Of a stretch of 64,000 bases of DNA, positions 26,901 to 35,099 are shown piece after piece. The notes under the pieces are model-generated. The model did not search any database. It was given only the letters and a program-made list of their open reading frames with translations, and was not told where the DNA came from. Within the stretch, counting starts at the first letter, position 1; each line of letters opens with the position of its first letter. A program made the position numbers and the translations under genes. Origin of the DNA: Deefgea chitinilytica (lineage in GTDB: Bacteria; Pseudomonadota; Gammaproteobacteria; Burkholderiales; Chitinibacteraceae); contig NZ_WOFE01000010.1 of assembly GCF_016881405.1 (NCBI RefSeq), positions 36,274 through 100,273 of the forward strand. Reading direction: 5' to 3'.

Positions 26901-28710
26901 TCACGGGCGTGTCGTTACTGCCGCTAATGGTGATGCTGAGTGTGGCGTTGCTGTTATCGCCATCGTTATCGCTGAGAGTGTAAGTGAAGACTTCACTGAC
27001 GGTGTCGGCGGGAGTTGTTTGGCGGCTTTCGTCTTCACCAAACGTAGTTTTGCTTGCTGCCAGGCTTTGAATCGCATCGTAGCCTTGGAAAATATAATCA
27101 TCTGCGGTATTGCCGCCTTCGCCTTCGTTATTATTTCGGGCTGCATCTGCTTCTGCTTTGGTAAATAGGGTATAGGTGTATGAGCCATCTTGATTAAGGA
27201 TTAGGTGGCCATACTTACCATCAATTACAAAATTGCCACTGCCGTCGCTGGTATTGTCGCTCTGACCGTTGGCATTTTGAACTTGGCTGACACCGACTGC
27301 GTCAGCACCTTTGCTGTCGGCTACATCACCAGACGCGCCATTTTCGATCACATTGCCAGTGATTTGTACCAGATTAGGTTTAGACTCATTGTAATTATCG
27401 CCTTCTCCAATAAAGAAAGTCGGCTGCGGGTTGTCTGAAGCATTAAATGCGTCTTCGCTCATTTCTCGTTGATCATTACGAGCGACGGGAGCGGTATCGG
27501 TAATCAGGATATCCAGCGTGTCGCTGCTGGTTTGACCGATGCTGTCAGTCAGCACAATCGTGAAACTATCGACGATGCTATTGTCACCTGCGCTGTGGTT
27601 TTGCGCGCCGCTTTCGACTGAATAGCTGTAGCTCACCACACCCGTCGTGGCGTTAAAGCCGGTTAAAGTTAGGCTACCTAGATCGGTCGTGATGGTGAGC
27701 GGGGTAGTACCCAATGCGTTCAGTTGCGCGAGCGTAATCACTACACCAGCGATATTGATTTGGCTGATTCCTTCGTCGGCGCTCAAACTAAATGTACCGG
27801 AGACTGCTTGCTCACTGTTTTCAACAATGCTGTTGTCGCCCAAGGCTAAGCCATTCTCATCGGTCACAGTGACATCGGGCTCGCCGACTGGGGTGACATT
27901 GATATTCACCGTGGCTGTTGCCACGCCACCCTTGCCATCGCTGACGGTATAGGTAAAGCTGGCGGGGCCGTTGTAATTGGGGTTTGGAGTAAACACAACA
28001 TTGCCGTTGACTAATGCCACGGTGCCATTGACGGCGGCTTGTACGCTGATGATGGTTAAGGTGTCGCCATCGGCATCCACATCATTTGCGAGCAGAGTTG
28101 CAGGAGTGATGATGAGCGCGTTGTCTTCGCGAGTTGTTAAGGCATCGTCGTCAGCCCCTGTGCTGTTGTCGTTAGTCGCAACGGGTGGGGTATTCAGAAC
28201 TTCAAGCGCTGGGTCGCTAGAAGGAGGGTCTACGAGAACATTAAATCCTGAAACAGAGATCCCTTCTGTAGGGAATCCAGTTTCAATACCAACGCGTGAA
28301 TTGGGCGTGTCGAGTACGACTGCAGAGTGACCACCATTTTCGCCTTCACCAGCGCCCGCCGCTGAGGCTGCAGCGACTTGGGTTGGGTCAGCGCCTTGGG
28401 CGATCAGTTCTTGGATTTTTGCGGCGTCATCTGCTGCGCTGGCGGCGGGTTTTAGAATATTCGCCAGCAGTTCGGCGGTGACGCTCAGCGAGTCAGAGCG
28501 CCCCAAGCTCATTTGCCCAGCGCCTTCAAAGGCAATTGCCACTGCGCCGTTGGCACCCGTCTGAATCGTGTCGCCGATATTAATTTTGTCACCGACTTGC
28601 AGTACGCGTGTTTCACCACTGGCACTGATGACTTTTACTTCGCCAATCACTTGGGTCACGGTACCTTTGCTGCTGGCGGTGGTCGCTGGAGTATTGATTT
28701 GCTTGGCCAT
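20974..28710 (-). CDS. lapA: Giant RTX/VCBS surface adhesin with N-terminal retention module (LapA-like)
   Basis: About 2578 aa from ATG 28710 (MAKQINTP), with GTGAG 7 bp upstream; GTG 28722 and ATG 28716 are alternatives. Domains in order: retention module, residues 1-115 (VTQVIGEVKVISASGETRVL, GDTIQTGANGAVAIAFEG), and an Ala-Ala-Gly site near residue 117 (ASAAGAGEGENGG) fitting LapG cleavage. Cadherin-like and VCBS-type repeats follow (LLANDVDADGDTLTI), including three nearly identical 124-residue copies at about 836-1208. A von Willebrand A domain has an intact DxSxS MIDAS motif (LILTIDVSGSMGSG, near residue 1665). Glycine-rich RTX nonapeptides (GGNGNDILSGGKGNDILNGG, near 2440) bind Ca, and a type I secretion C-terminal target domain ends the protein. 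It is exported by LapEBC and anchored at the cell surface for biofilm attachment. It lies convergent to lapC and divergent from the LuxR gene. Confidence 0.93.
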   Translation of the reverse strand: MAKQINTPATTASSKGTVTQVIGEVKVISASGETRVLQVGDKINIGDTIQTGANGAVAIAFEGAGQMSLGRSDSLSVTAELLANILKPAASAADDAAKIQELIAQGADPTQVAAASAAGAGEGENGGHSAVVLDTPNSRVGIETGFPTEGISVSGFNVLVDPPSSDPALEVLNTPPVATNDNSTGADDDALTTREDNALIITPATLLANDVDADGDTLTIISVQAAVNGTVALVNGNVVFTPNPNYNGPASFTYTVSDGKGGVATATVNINVTPVGEPDVTVTDENGLALGDNSIVENSEQAVSGTFSLSADEGISQINIAGVVITLAQLNALGTTPLTITTDLGSLTLTGFNATTGVVSYSYSVESGAQNHSAGDNSIVDSFTIVLTDSIGQTSSDTLDILITDTAPVARNDQREMSEDAFNASDNPQPTFFIGEGDNYNESKPNLVQITGNVIENGASGDVADSKGADAVGVSQVQNANGQSDNTSDGSGNFVIDGKYGHLILNQDGSYTYTLFTKAEADAARNNNEGEGGNTADDYIFQGYDAIQSLAASKTTFGEDESRQTTPADTVSEVFTYTLSDNDGDNSNATLSITISGSNDTPVITTQKGQDQGEVTEAGHLDDGTIVTGSPSATGTLSASDVDHGASLNWSGNTTGSYGSFAITNAGVWTYTLDNGLANSLAEGVSTSESFTATVTDEHGASSTQLVTITIIGTNDRPVISYTQGNDAGKVVEDDYPLSNEEDLPENPAITVSGQLTSDDPDNGAIANWSILGADSGTYGSIVVDTAGKWTYTLDNTAAQSLADGESKTETYTVRVTDDKGAWDDQLVTITIVGTNDDPVINSKAQNASITEVVDLGSGENTLLHSANGAVTFTDVDTLDTHTATVAPQAGNYLGTLTLDPSDSPNVTDKSVGWTFTVNDALLDSLQAGQTLTQKYDVTVNDGHGGTATQTITITLVGTNDAPVISSAVQGATITEVADLADDENTLLHSTNGAVTFTDVDTLDTHTATVAPQAGNYLGTLTLDPNDSPNVTDKSVGWTFTVNDVLLDSLQAGQTLTQKYDVTVNDGHGGTATQTITITLVGTNDAPVISSAVQGATITEVADLADNENTLLHSANGAVTFTDVDTLDTHTATVAPQAGNYLGTLTLDPNDSPNVTDKSVGWTFTVNDALLDSLQAGQTLTQKYDVTVDDGHGGTTTQTITITLVGTNDKPIISNDPGNAQGGNDVVYEAGLSAGSQAGVAAITATGTFTVGDPDGLGDIKSLTVGGITFHIASGTDTSTDKYVTSLSDLNGKTVSTAHGALHIDSYNAGVFAYTYTLTSTVQNATAADTQFSEVIPLSVTDGINSASTDITVNIIDDVPHAQNDGVATVTEDATGLANSALTSTVSGDVLSNDSAGADQSKAFGAWSSTDTAVVAALNQYGLLTQGSNGTWSYVLNNALTATQALSGTFSQDYVLHYTMKDADGDSSPATLTIHINGTNDGPHISLNQSAVLVSEEGLSNANLDTVLLNDPASSSSDPTDAADNPKTAHGTFSVSDADVGDTLTVTLLTGPTGLTSGSPAQAVQWALSPDGHTLTGYVGSNTTANAVLTITLTQGTAGNWSYDVELLKPINHANNSYEDVRSVSFDIQVSDPSQASSTATLTVNIEDDMPVANTQTVAATIPTVNTNLILTIDVSGSMGSGVGSKMELAKTALMQLIDRYDNLGDVKVMLVTFSGGSSLQGSTTWLDVTTAKSILASLTANGSTNYDSPLQQVIDHFGDAGKFTGSGTQNIAYFLSDGEPNVSGYLTYPSNETGNSSTVGIAGDDITDWQNFVSDNQINSLSFSVGSNVAPATLDPIAYNGILGSNTNAIAVPTINDLPAALLNSVQFTQHTLNLFGLNGGFGADGGHVASLTVDGVTYFFNGSVTGGTSNGTFNNGTWVINTNGTNNSGGTISIDMNTGVAHYNVSPSSSLNEIIAFTLIDNDGDKADGSVTFNLNAPPQIVVNTGNTNNANDVVNESALASGTNPSSNSEFAVGTLTLSDPNGALNTTLASITVGTTTVTLNQIMSSTGYTFSGTNGDLTISNYNSVTGLADYKFVLKSATTDVSNSIESNRFDIKISDGSLESPVQTITIQIVDDAPILAVTNGYIADKTGGVLLGNLVEMGADGGAASGAIIWNSVTSKINGSSASLTSLGEEVTISISGNTVTGKTASNATVFLIVGNTDGSYSMTLNRPIDSSKLFSTDGQLLSYGDSPRDGYYLYQGTGDQFFGFNSGALPDANKTLLATFTGTGGSGGNLNKINTSTSGIGVGGNTMDSGDTLQIDLNNNAKFSAVKISVDNYIGGEGEYFVRYTDGTTSNAWIPLVVSGSNQDAFIQAPSGKFIDSIDIAHTGHGNQFKIDGMNFFQLDTGRIPTLDLGFTAKDGDGDTVSGTVKITLDLSGSVSSGNNNPSALGGSDDVDTLAGGNGNDILSGGKGNDILNGGDGSDLFVFSTVSNNGKDTIQDFTVAAKASGGDVLDITDLLSGAGVSTASFDANEGAFLQFTAGANSGEIKVMFDADGAGAGSAVQVATLTGMGATDPTTLLNTLLNNGEIQTNH
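25087..26202 (-). repeat. Three near-identical 372-bp tandem repeats inside the adhesin gene
   Basis: The word GTTGGTACCAACGAGGGTGA recurs at 25087, 25459 and 25831, exactly 372 bp apart. The encoded 124-residue VCBS-type units differ at only a few positions (for example ADDENTLLHSTNG versus ADNENTLLHSANG). A more divergent copy precedes them from 26203. The sequence identity points to recent duplication or gene conversion. Confidence 0.9.
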
Positions 28711-28915
28711 GATCATTCTCACTTTAAAGTGGTGGCCTAACTTGCTGTCTGTTGGCTTTCTGCAAGAGATAGACCTAAACTGATTAAGTTAGCTAAAGCG
28801 ATCAAACTGCGACCCATAGCTTCACTGATCAGTTTATGCCGATGTCGTGAGAAATAAATCCTACCCAGGTACTAAGGTATAACCCGTACACTCAAGTAAA
28901 GTTGGTGAATTGGGC

Positions 28916-29545
28916 ATGGCTGCACAACACTGCGTGATTTCAAATGCTCGTGAGTTTCAGCTCAAATGGCGTGCCCTGCTAGGCGGGGCTGCTGCGGTGG
29001 TGTGTTATGACGCGATTCTCCATATCCCAGCATTATTTAAGCAGCCGCCACTGTCGTGCGTACTAGATATGCAATCGTTAAGCCAGCCGCTGACGCCCAT
29101 TGATGTGGTCGATTTGGCAAGGGCAACACCGCTATTATTGGCTTTTTCGCAATTGACTGTTGAGGATGAATTGTCTTGGTTGGCAGCGGGCGTGCGGGCT
29201 TGCTGTACGCCGGATTTGTCGCTGGAGCGCTTGGCCGTGATTATTGATGTGACATATCGGGGGGGGATTTGGGTCTCGAATGCCGCCTTACCTTTTTTAT
29301 TAAAAGGTTTACAGCAATACACCGCCGCGCAAATGGTCAAAGTGCCAAGCTTGAATTTGGCGATATTGACGCCGCAAGAGCGAAAAATTGCTGAGCTGGT
29401 GGCCTGTGGCAATTCAAATAAGCTGATCGCACGAGAATTGAATATCTCGGATCGCACCGTCAAAACGCATTTGGGGGCGATTTATTCAAAACTGCAAGTC
29501 CCCGATCGTGTGCATCTCGCGTTATTGCTTAACCAATTGCCTTGA
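28916..29545 (+). CDS. LuxR-type transcriptional regulator of the adhesin locus
   Basis: 209 aa from ATG 28916. The N-terminal 130 residues look like a degenerate receiver domain: a single Asp in CVLDMQSLS could be the acceptor site, but the usual acidic pair is absent. The C-terminal LuxR/GerE helix-turn-helix is clear (LTPQERKIAELVACGNSNKL, IARELNISDRTVKTHLGAIY). The layout recalls the VpsT/CsgD group of biofilm regulators, though the c-di-GMP motif of VpsT is not seen. It is divergent from the adhesin gene and upstream of lapG-lapD, so control of these genes is likely but inferred. Confidence 0.85.
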   Translation: MAAQHCVISNAREFQLKWRALLGGAAAVVCYDAILHIPALFKQPPLSCVLDMQSLSQPLTPIDVVDLARATPLLLAFSQLTVEDELSWLAAGVRACCTPDLSLERLAVIIDVTYRGGIWVSNAALPFLLKGLQQYTAAQMVKVPSLNLAILTPQERKIAELVACGNSNKLIARELNISDRTVKTHLGAIYSKLQVPDRVHLALLLNQLP

Positions 29546-29552
29546 TCTTGAT

Positions 29553-29599
29553 GTATACGATGATAGCCTTTGTTTTTAATGATCTAGAAGTTAATACCC
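29553..29599. repeat. Dispersed 3'-end palindrome, copy 7
   Basis: A 47-nt element with GTAT...ATACCC ends and the TAGCCTTTG word also found in copy 11. It begins 7 bp after the stop of the LuxR-type gene. Confidence 0.5.
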
Positions 29600-29719
29600 T
29601 GGTTTTTTGTTGAGTGGTGATCGGATTGCCGCTGATGGGGAGAAAACCACCATTATTACTTGTGCTTTTGTCGCAGGGCATTCATACCAAGATAGACACG
29701 AATCGATCAAGGATTTGTC

Positions 29720-30424
29720 GTGGTAAGAGCGGCCAAATTTGCAGTAAAAATTAGCGCTAAAGCAATTCGGTTTAGCCTTGTTGCGCTGCTGCCTGCCATT
29801 TTATTTTTGCCTGAAGGCCTAGGTGACGACCCGTTTAAATTTAGCGCCGCCACACTGGACAAAGCCGAAACTAAATACGGTGCCGACACGCGAAAACGCC
29901 TAGAGAGTTGGCAAACTTTGTTGGCGAGCGATAAAAAAACCGATGACATGAGCAAGCTTAAGTTGGTGAACGACTATTTTAATGAGCGGATTATGTTTGT
30001 TTCGGATGCGCAAAATTGGGGGGTTGAAGACTATTGGGCAACGCCGGTCGAGATGTTGGTGAAAGGGCGCGGCGATTGCGAAGACTTTGCGATTGCCAAG
30101 TATTTTTCTTTGCAAGCCTTGGGCGTACCCGAGAGCAAAATGCGGATTACTTATGTCCAAGCTTCTGGGCATGGTCCGACCAATTTAGCGCATATGGTTC
30201 TGACCTATTACCCAACGCCCGCTGCCGTGCCGGTGGTGTTAGATAATTTAATCCCAGAGATTCGCCCGGCATCACAGCGCCCCGATTTAACGCCGGTGTA
30301 TGGTTTTAATGGGCAAGGCTTGTGGCTGGCCAAAGATCGTACCAGCGGCAATGCCGCACCGCGAAAAAATAATATTGGCTACTGGGATAAACTGATGTCG
30401 CGCCGTGGGCGCGAGCTTGATTAA
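29720..30424 (+). CDS. lapG: Periplasmic cysteine protease LapG
   Basis: 234 aa, GTG start with AAGGA 6 bp upstream. An N-terminal signal or anchor segment (FSLVALLPAILFLPEG) directs it to the periplasm. It belongs to the bacterial transglutaminase-like cysteine peptidases: the catalytic triad is visible as Cys120 (GRGDCEDFAIAKYF), His158 (LAHMVLTYY) and Asp175 (VVLDNL). LapG cuts the N-terminal retention module of LapA after a double Ala and releases the adhesin when c-di-GMP falls. The target adhesin is encoded on the other strand 1 kb away, and its inhibitor LapD follows 24 bp downstream. Confidence 0.95.
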   Translation: MVRAAKFAVKISAKAIRFSLVALLPAILFLPEGLGDDPFKFSAATLDKAETKYGADTRKRLESWQTLLASDKKTDDMSKLKLVNDYFNERIMFVSDAQNWGVEDYWATPVEMLVKGRGDCEDFAIAKYFSLQALGVPESKMRITYVQASGHGPTNLAHMVLTYYPTPAAVPVVLDNLIPEIRPASQRPDLTPVYGFNGQGLWLAKDRTSGNAAPRKNNIGYWDKLMSRRGRELD

Positions 30425-30448
30425 TGTACCGCTCCCATCTAGGAGACG

Positions 30449-32419
30449 ATGATGACACTGCTCAAACAGTTGATTCTGATGATTATCTTGCTGTTTACCT
30501 TGCTGTTTTGCGGCACGGTTTATCTCAGTGTGCAAAACTCGCGCGCCTTTTTAACTGAGCAATTGACCACCATTTCGCAAGACACCGCGACGTCGCTCGG
30601 CATGCAATTGTCGCCCTTGATTATGGATAAAAATAATCAGGTGATTGTACAAAGTATGCTCGACGCGGTGTTTGATAGTGGCTACTACCGTCAAATTCGG
30701 ATTGTGGATGTCGAGGGAAAACTCGTCATTGAGCGCACCGCGCCGCCGCATGTGAATCAAGTGCCCGATTGGTTTATCCGCTTGTTCCATATTGAAACTC
30801 CGGTCGGAGAGGCATTAATGACCAGCGGTTGGCAACAAGCCGGCACCATTACTATCGCCGCTAATCCGGGGATTGCGTACGCGTCGCTCTGGACGAGCAG
30901 TATGACTGCCTTGTATTGGTTTTTGGGCGCCTCGCTGTTTACCTTCGCGATGGGCGTGGTGATATTGCATTTTGTGTTGCGACCACTCAAAGCGGTTGAG
31001 CAACAAGCGATGGCGATTTGCAATCGTGAATATCCAGAGCAAAGCGAAATTCCGTGGACGCTTGATTTGCGTAGCGTGGTGCAAGCGATGAATCGAATGA
31101 CGCAAAAAGTGAAAGAGATGTTTGCCGAGCAAGCGGCCAGCATCGAGCGGATGCGCGCTGAAGCGTACATCGATACGCTGACTGGTTTGGCCAATCGGCG
31201 TTATTTTGATATGCACGTTAAACAAGCGATTGAAGCCGATGAGCCCTTAACGCATGGCGCTTTATTGTTTTTTGAAATTAGCCATTTGAAAGAAATTAAC
31301 GATCAAAAAGGTTTCCGCGTAGTTGACAACCTATTGATTGAAAGCGCGGCCTTACTCAAGAAAATGGTCGCCGATAGCGCTTGCGCCGATGCGTTTGCAG
31401 CCCGGATTAGTGGCAATACCTTTGCTGTGTTTTTTGCCGGGATTGAGCAGGAAAAGGCACGCCAATTAGCAGCCAATCTATCGCATAACATGGCGAGTTT
31501 ATATGAACGTGGTATGACGCCATTTGCTGATGTGGGGCATATTGGGGGCGCGATGTATCACGGTCAGCGGCTGAATAATTGGTTATCAGAAGTCGATTTG
31601 GCGCTGCGAACCGCGCAAAGTGAAGGCCCGAATGTGATGCATTTCTTTACGCCGCAAGAGGCCAGTGGTTTTGGCGCAATGAGTGCTTCAGATTGGAAGG
31701 GTATCTTGCTAGAAGCACTCAATTCACAAAGGGTTGAATTATATACTCAGGTGGTTAATGCGGCGAATAATCAGCTGATACATCGGGAGGTGTTCTTACG
31801 TTTACGTGATGAACTCGGTGAGCAAATTCCTGCTGGGCTGTTTGTACCAATGGCAAAACGACACGGTCTCATTCAAGAGTTTGATCGGATTGTGATTCAA
31901 CTGTGCCTGCAGGAGTTGCAAAAAGATGCCAGTTTGCGTTTGGCGATAAATTTATTCCCTGCGTCGATTTCACAGCCTAAATTTGTTACTTGGTTGATTG
32001 AGCAATTAACAGCTTATCCCACAGTGGCGCAGCAAATGAGTTTTGAACTGCCCGAGCAAGAAGCGCTGACGCAGCTCGATGATCTGCGCTCATTTATTGC
32101 TCAAGTCGGCGCGTTCGGCGTGCAAGTGGGCTTGGATAATTTTGGGCGTGGCTTTGGCTCATTTACTTATTTGAGCACGCTGAAGGTGAATTATTTAAAA
32201 GTCGATGGCTCATTTAGCAAGGACATTGATCAAAACCGTGAAAATCAATTTTTCCTGGATGCGATTGTTAAAATCGCGCACGGGCTGGATTTGCAAGTGT
32301 ATGCAAAATCCGTAGAGACCAGTGCAGAGCAAGCGATGCTGGGTTCACTGCGCGTCGATGGCGCGCAAGGATTTGGCATTGGTGGTACTGAGCTGTGGCA
32401 AAAGGCTCGTAGTTTATGA
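30449..32419 (+). CDS. lapD: c-di-GMP receptor LapD (degenerate GGDEF-EAL, inside-out signalling)
   Basis: 656 aa. Transmembrane helix 1 (LILMIILLFTLLFCGTVYL) is followed by a LapD/MoxY-type periplasmic domain (residues about 30-150), helix 2, HAMP, then degenerate GGDEF and EAL domains. The GGDEF site reads SGNTF (ARISGNTFAVFF). The EAL site reads EVF (HREVFLRL) and the DDFG metal site is DNFG. Both enzymes should therefore be inactive while the EAL fold can still bind c-di-GMP. In the known system bound LapD sequesters LapG in the periplasm. GGAG precedes the tandem ATGATG start (30449 or 30452). Confidence 0.95.
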   Translation: MMTLLKQLILMIILLFTLLFCGTVYLSVQNSRAFLTEQLTTISQDTATSLGMQLSPLIMDKNNQVIVQSMLDAVFDSGYYRQIRIVDVEGKLVIERTAPPHVNQVPDWFIRLFHIETPVGEALMTSGWQQAGTITIAANPGIAYASLWTSSMTALYWFLGASLFTFAMGVVILHFVLRPLKAVEQQAMAICNREYPEQSEIPWTLDLRSVVQAMNRMTQKVKEMFAEQAASIERMRAEAYIDTLTGLANRRYFDMHVKQAIEADEPLTHGALLFFEISHLKEINDQKGFRVVDNLLIESAALLKKMVADSACADAFAARISGNTFAVFFAGIEQEKARQLAANLSHNMASLYERGMTPFADVGHIGGAMYHGQRLNNWLSEVDLALRTAQSEGPNVMHFFTPQEASGFGAMSASDWKGILLEALNSQRVELYTQVVNAANNQLIHREVFLRLRDELGEQIPAGLFVPMAKRHGLIQEFDRIVIQLCLQELQKDASLRLAINLFPASISQPKFVTWLIEQLTAYPTVAQQMSFELPEQEALTQLDDLRSFIAQVGAFGVQVGLDNFGRGFGSFTYLSTLKVNYLKVDGSFSKDIDQNRENQFFLDAIVKIAHGLDLQVYAKSVETSAEQAMLGSLRVDGAQGFGIGGTELWQKARSL

Positions 32420-32427
32420 TGTTGGAT

Positions 32428-32474
32428 GTATGTGTTTCAGAGTTAACTTGATCAATGTTTCTAATAAGATACCC
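32428..32474. repeat. Dispersed 3'-end palindrome, copy 8
   Basis: A 47-nt element with GTAT...ATACCC ends, 8 bp after the lapD stop. Its right arm merges into the terminator stem. The inner arms are weak. Confidence 0.4.
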
Positions 32475-32497
32475 CACCTTATGTGGGGTATTTTTTA
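32468..32497 (+). terminator. Terminator of lapGD
   Basis: ATACCCCAC / GTGGGGTAT stem with a short loop, followed by TTTTTTAT. It also serves the convergent TPM gene boundary. Confidence 0.85.
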
Positions 32498-32998
32498 TAA
32501 GACAATCACCGGTTGATTACACAGTTCATTCGGATTGGCTTGCGCGTTTTTAAGTGGGAAATGTTGTTGAAGTAATTGCCCTAACTGGGTAATCGTATTG
32601 CTGAGGCCGATTTCAACTTCGTGTTTGGCCAAGTGCGTTTGCAGTTGTCGGCAAATATCATCCCACTGCGCTTGTGGCACTTTGTTAGCGATTCCGCGAT
32701 CGGCAACGAGTTCGAGCTTGTGTTCTGCCAGCAAGAGATAGAGCAAAATACCGGTATTGCCCTCGGTATCCCAGACGCGCAGTTGACTAAACCAATCAAG
32801 AGCGCGGGCGCGGGGCGTGGTGTTTTGCCAGATGAGCGTGCTAGGTAGGCTAGATTCAACGACCAAGCGAATTTCGCCACGATGGCCTTGTTCGGCGCTG
32901 GCGATTGTATTTGTCAGCGCCTCGACGAGGGCAGGATTAAATTGGGCGCGATCAGGGTTGGGCTTTAGATGCTGCCACAAGCGTTTCATTTTTTGCAT
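32495..32998 (-). CDS. TPM-domain protein, short form
   Basis: 167 aa from ATG 32998, placed just past the stop of the preceding gene; starts at 33007 and 32989 are possible. It has the TPM (TLP18.3/Psb32/MOLO) fold without signal peptide: GHRGEIRLVVESSLP, ALDWFSQLRVWDTEGNTGIL, LYLLLAEHKLELVADRGI. Pairs of a secreted TPM protein and this shorter form next to LemA are common in Proteobacteria. The function is not settled. It is the last gene of the lemA-TPM-TPM operon. Confidence 0.88.
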   Translation of the reverse strand: MQKMKRLWQHLKPNPDRAQFNPALVEALTNTIASAEQGHRGEIRLVVESSLPSTLIWQNTTPRARALDWFSQLRVWDTEGNTGILLYLLLAEHKLELVADRGIANKVPQAQWDDICRQLQTHLAKHEVEIGLSNTITQLGQLLQQHFPLKNAQANPNELCNQPVIVL

Positions 32999-33000
32999 GA

Positions 33001-33903
33001 TTACCATCCCCCCGATGCGCCACCGCCGCCAAAACCACCACCGCCGCCGCTAAATCCACCGCCACCTCTACCGCTAAATCCGCCGCCGAAGCCTCCGCCA
33101 TGAAAGCCGCCATTGCTTCTTCCCCCTGAGCCAGAGTGAGTTAAGAGCAGACTCATTAATTCGATAAATATTCGGCTAGTAATCATGCTGAGTAGCACCG
33201 CCATTCCCATGCCAAGCAGCAATGCCATGATCAGTGGCGTTCCGGCGGTGGTGGCGGCATAACCACTGACCACGGCGATGCCGCCGCCTCCGATCCAGCG
33301 CCCAGCGATTTGACTGAGAATAAACCCTGCGAACAGCATTCCCGCCAGCATCATCAGCGGCAAGCCTAAAATAGTAGTCGATTGCTGGCCTTGCTTGGCG
33401 ATAGGCGCGGGTAGTGGCTCGCCTTGAATGACTTGACTAATTCGATCAACACCAGCTTGAATTCCTGCGGCGTAGTCATTTTTTCTGAATTCTGGCGTGA
33501 TGTATTCACGAATGATTCGGCTGCTGGTCACATCAGGTAGAGCGCCTTCCAAGCCGCGGCCAACCTCAATCCGAACCTTTTTATCGTCTTTGGCGATCAG
33601 CAGTAACACGCCGTCATCGATGCCTTTGCGGCCCAATTGCCACTCATCCGTAACCCGAATACTGTATTGCTCAATAGTCTCTTCGCCCGTTGTTGGTAGC
33701 ATTAAAATGGCGAGTTGACTGCCTTTGGCTTGCTCTAAGCTCGATAGCTGTTGAGTGAGCGTGGCAATCTGCTCAGGGCTGAGCGTTTGCGTTAAGTCAG
33801 TCACTCGAGCATCCAGTCTGGGTATTGCTATCTGAGCAGCAGGTAACATGCTGCTGATAAATATACCCATTAGGATTAACAGTGTAGCGCAAAGGCGCTG
33901 CAT
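33001..33903 (-). CDS. TPM-domain protein with glycine-rich tail (YgcG-like)
   Basis: 300 aa. Signal peptide (LLILMGIFISSMLPAAQ) and a periplasmic TPM domain at residues about 30-160 (VTDLTQTLSPEQIATLTQQL, DDGVLLLIAKDDKKVRIEVG). Then two or three hydrophobic segments (LGLPLMMLAGMLFAGFILSQ, ATTAGTPLIMALLLGMGMA) and a Gly/Ser/Phe-rich end (GGGFSGRGGGGFSGGGGGFG). The length and plan match the YgcG family. It overlaps the lemA stop by 1 bp and is translated from the same operon. Known members accompany LemA; the molecular role is uncertain. Confidence 0.9.
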   Translation of the reverse strand: MQRLCATLLILMGIFISSMLPAAQIAIPRLDARVTDLTQTLSPEQIATLTQQLSSLEQAKGSQLAILMLPTTGEETIEQYSIRVTDEWQLGRKGIDDGVLLLIAKDDKKVRIEVGRGLEGALPDVTSSRIIREYITPEFRKNDYAAGIQAGVDRISQVIQGEPLPAPIAKQGQQSTTILGLPLMMLAGMLFAGFILSQIAGRWIGGGGIAVVSGYAATTAGTPLIMALLLGMGMAVLLSMITSRIFIELMSLLLTHSGSGGRSNGGFHGGGFGGGFSGRGGGGFSGGGGGFGGGGASGGW

Positions 33904-34496
33904 TATTTTTTCTCGCTATTAAAATCCACCGTTGGCGCGACTGAAATGGCCTTTTCATTTTCAACGCTAAAATTGGGTTTTAATTCAAGGCCAAACATTT
34001 TGGCAGTGAGATTATTCGGGAAAGAGCGCGCCGTCGTATTGAAGGTGCGTACGTCTTGAATATAACGATTGCGAGCGACGGCAATGCGGTTCTCGGTGCC
34101 TTCGAGCTGCGCTGATAAATCGCGGAAGTTTTCGTTCGCCTTCAAGTCGGGATATTTCTCCGCCACCACCATCAAGCGCGACAGCGCTGATGACATCCCC
34201 GCTTGGGCTTCTTGGAAGTTTTTCAGCGCGACCGGATCATTGGCCAATTCGGGCGTGATTTGCATACTGCCGACTTTGGCACGCGCTTCGGTGACTCCGA
34301 GCAGCACTTCTTTCTCATGCGCCGCGTAGCCTTTAACCACATTGACCAAGTTGGGCACTAAATCCGCGCGGCGCTGATATTGATTGAGCACTTCTGACCA
34401 TGCGGCAGCCACCGCTTCGTCTTGCGCTTGCAATGCATTGTAGCCGCAGCCAGTTAAGGTCGAAGCAAGTAGAGCGATGATGATGAGGCGTTTCAT
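33903..34496 (-). CDS. lemA: LemA family protein (lipoprotein)
   Basis: 197 aa. Lipobox LTGC ends the signal peptide (MKRLIIIALLASTLTGCGYN). The helical LemA core shows EVLNQYQRRADLVPNLVNVV, ALSRLMVVAEKYPDLKAN and ARNRYIQDVRTFNTTARSFP. It is first in a three-gene operon with two TPM proteins, the usual partners. The family is conserved and membrane-associated, without an agreed function. Confidence 0.93.
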   Translation of the reverse strand: MKRLIIIALLASTLTGCGYNALQAQDEAVAAAWSEVLNQYQRRADLVPNLVNVVKGYAAHEKEVLLGVTEARAKVGSMQITPELANDPVALKNFQEAQAGMSSALSRLMVVAEKYPDLKANENFRDLSAQLEGTENRIAVARNRYIQDVRTFNTTARSFPNNLTAKMFGLELKPNFSVENEKAISVAPTVDFNSEKK

Positions 34497-34516
34497 AGTG
34501 GTATTCTCGCGTGAAT

Positions 34517-35020
<504 letters not shown>

Positions 35021-35099
35021 TTACAGCATTGTAATTATGTCGCTTGAATTGTTTATGCCCAAATTAGATGATTTGAAGATCAATGACAGGTGAATCAAG

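Noticed and set aside
28824..28833. ACTGATCAGT palindrome between the adhesin and LuxR-type genes
   Set aside because: Ten bases only, no second copy; could be an operator but occurs by chance often enough.
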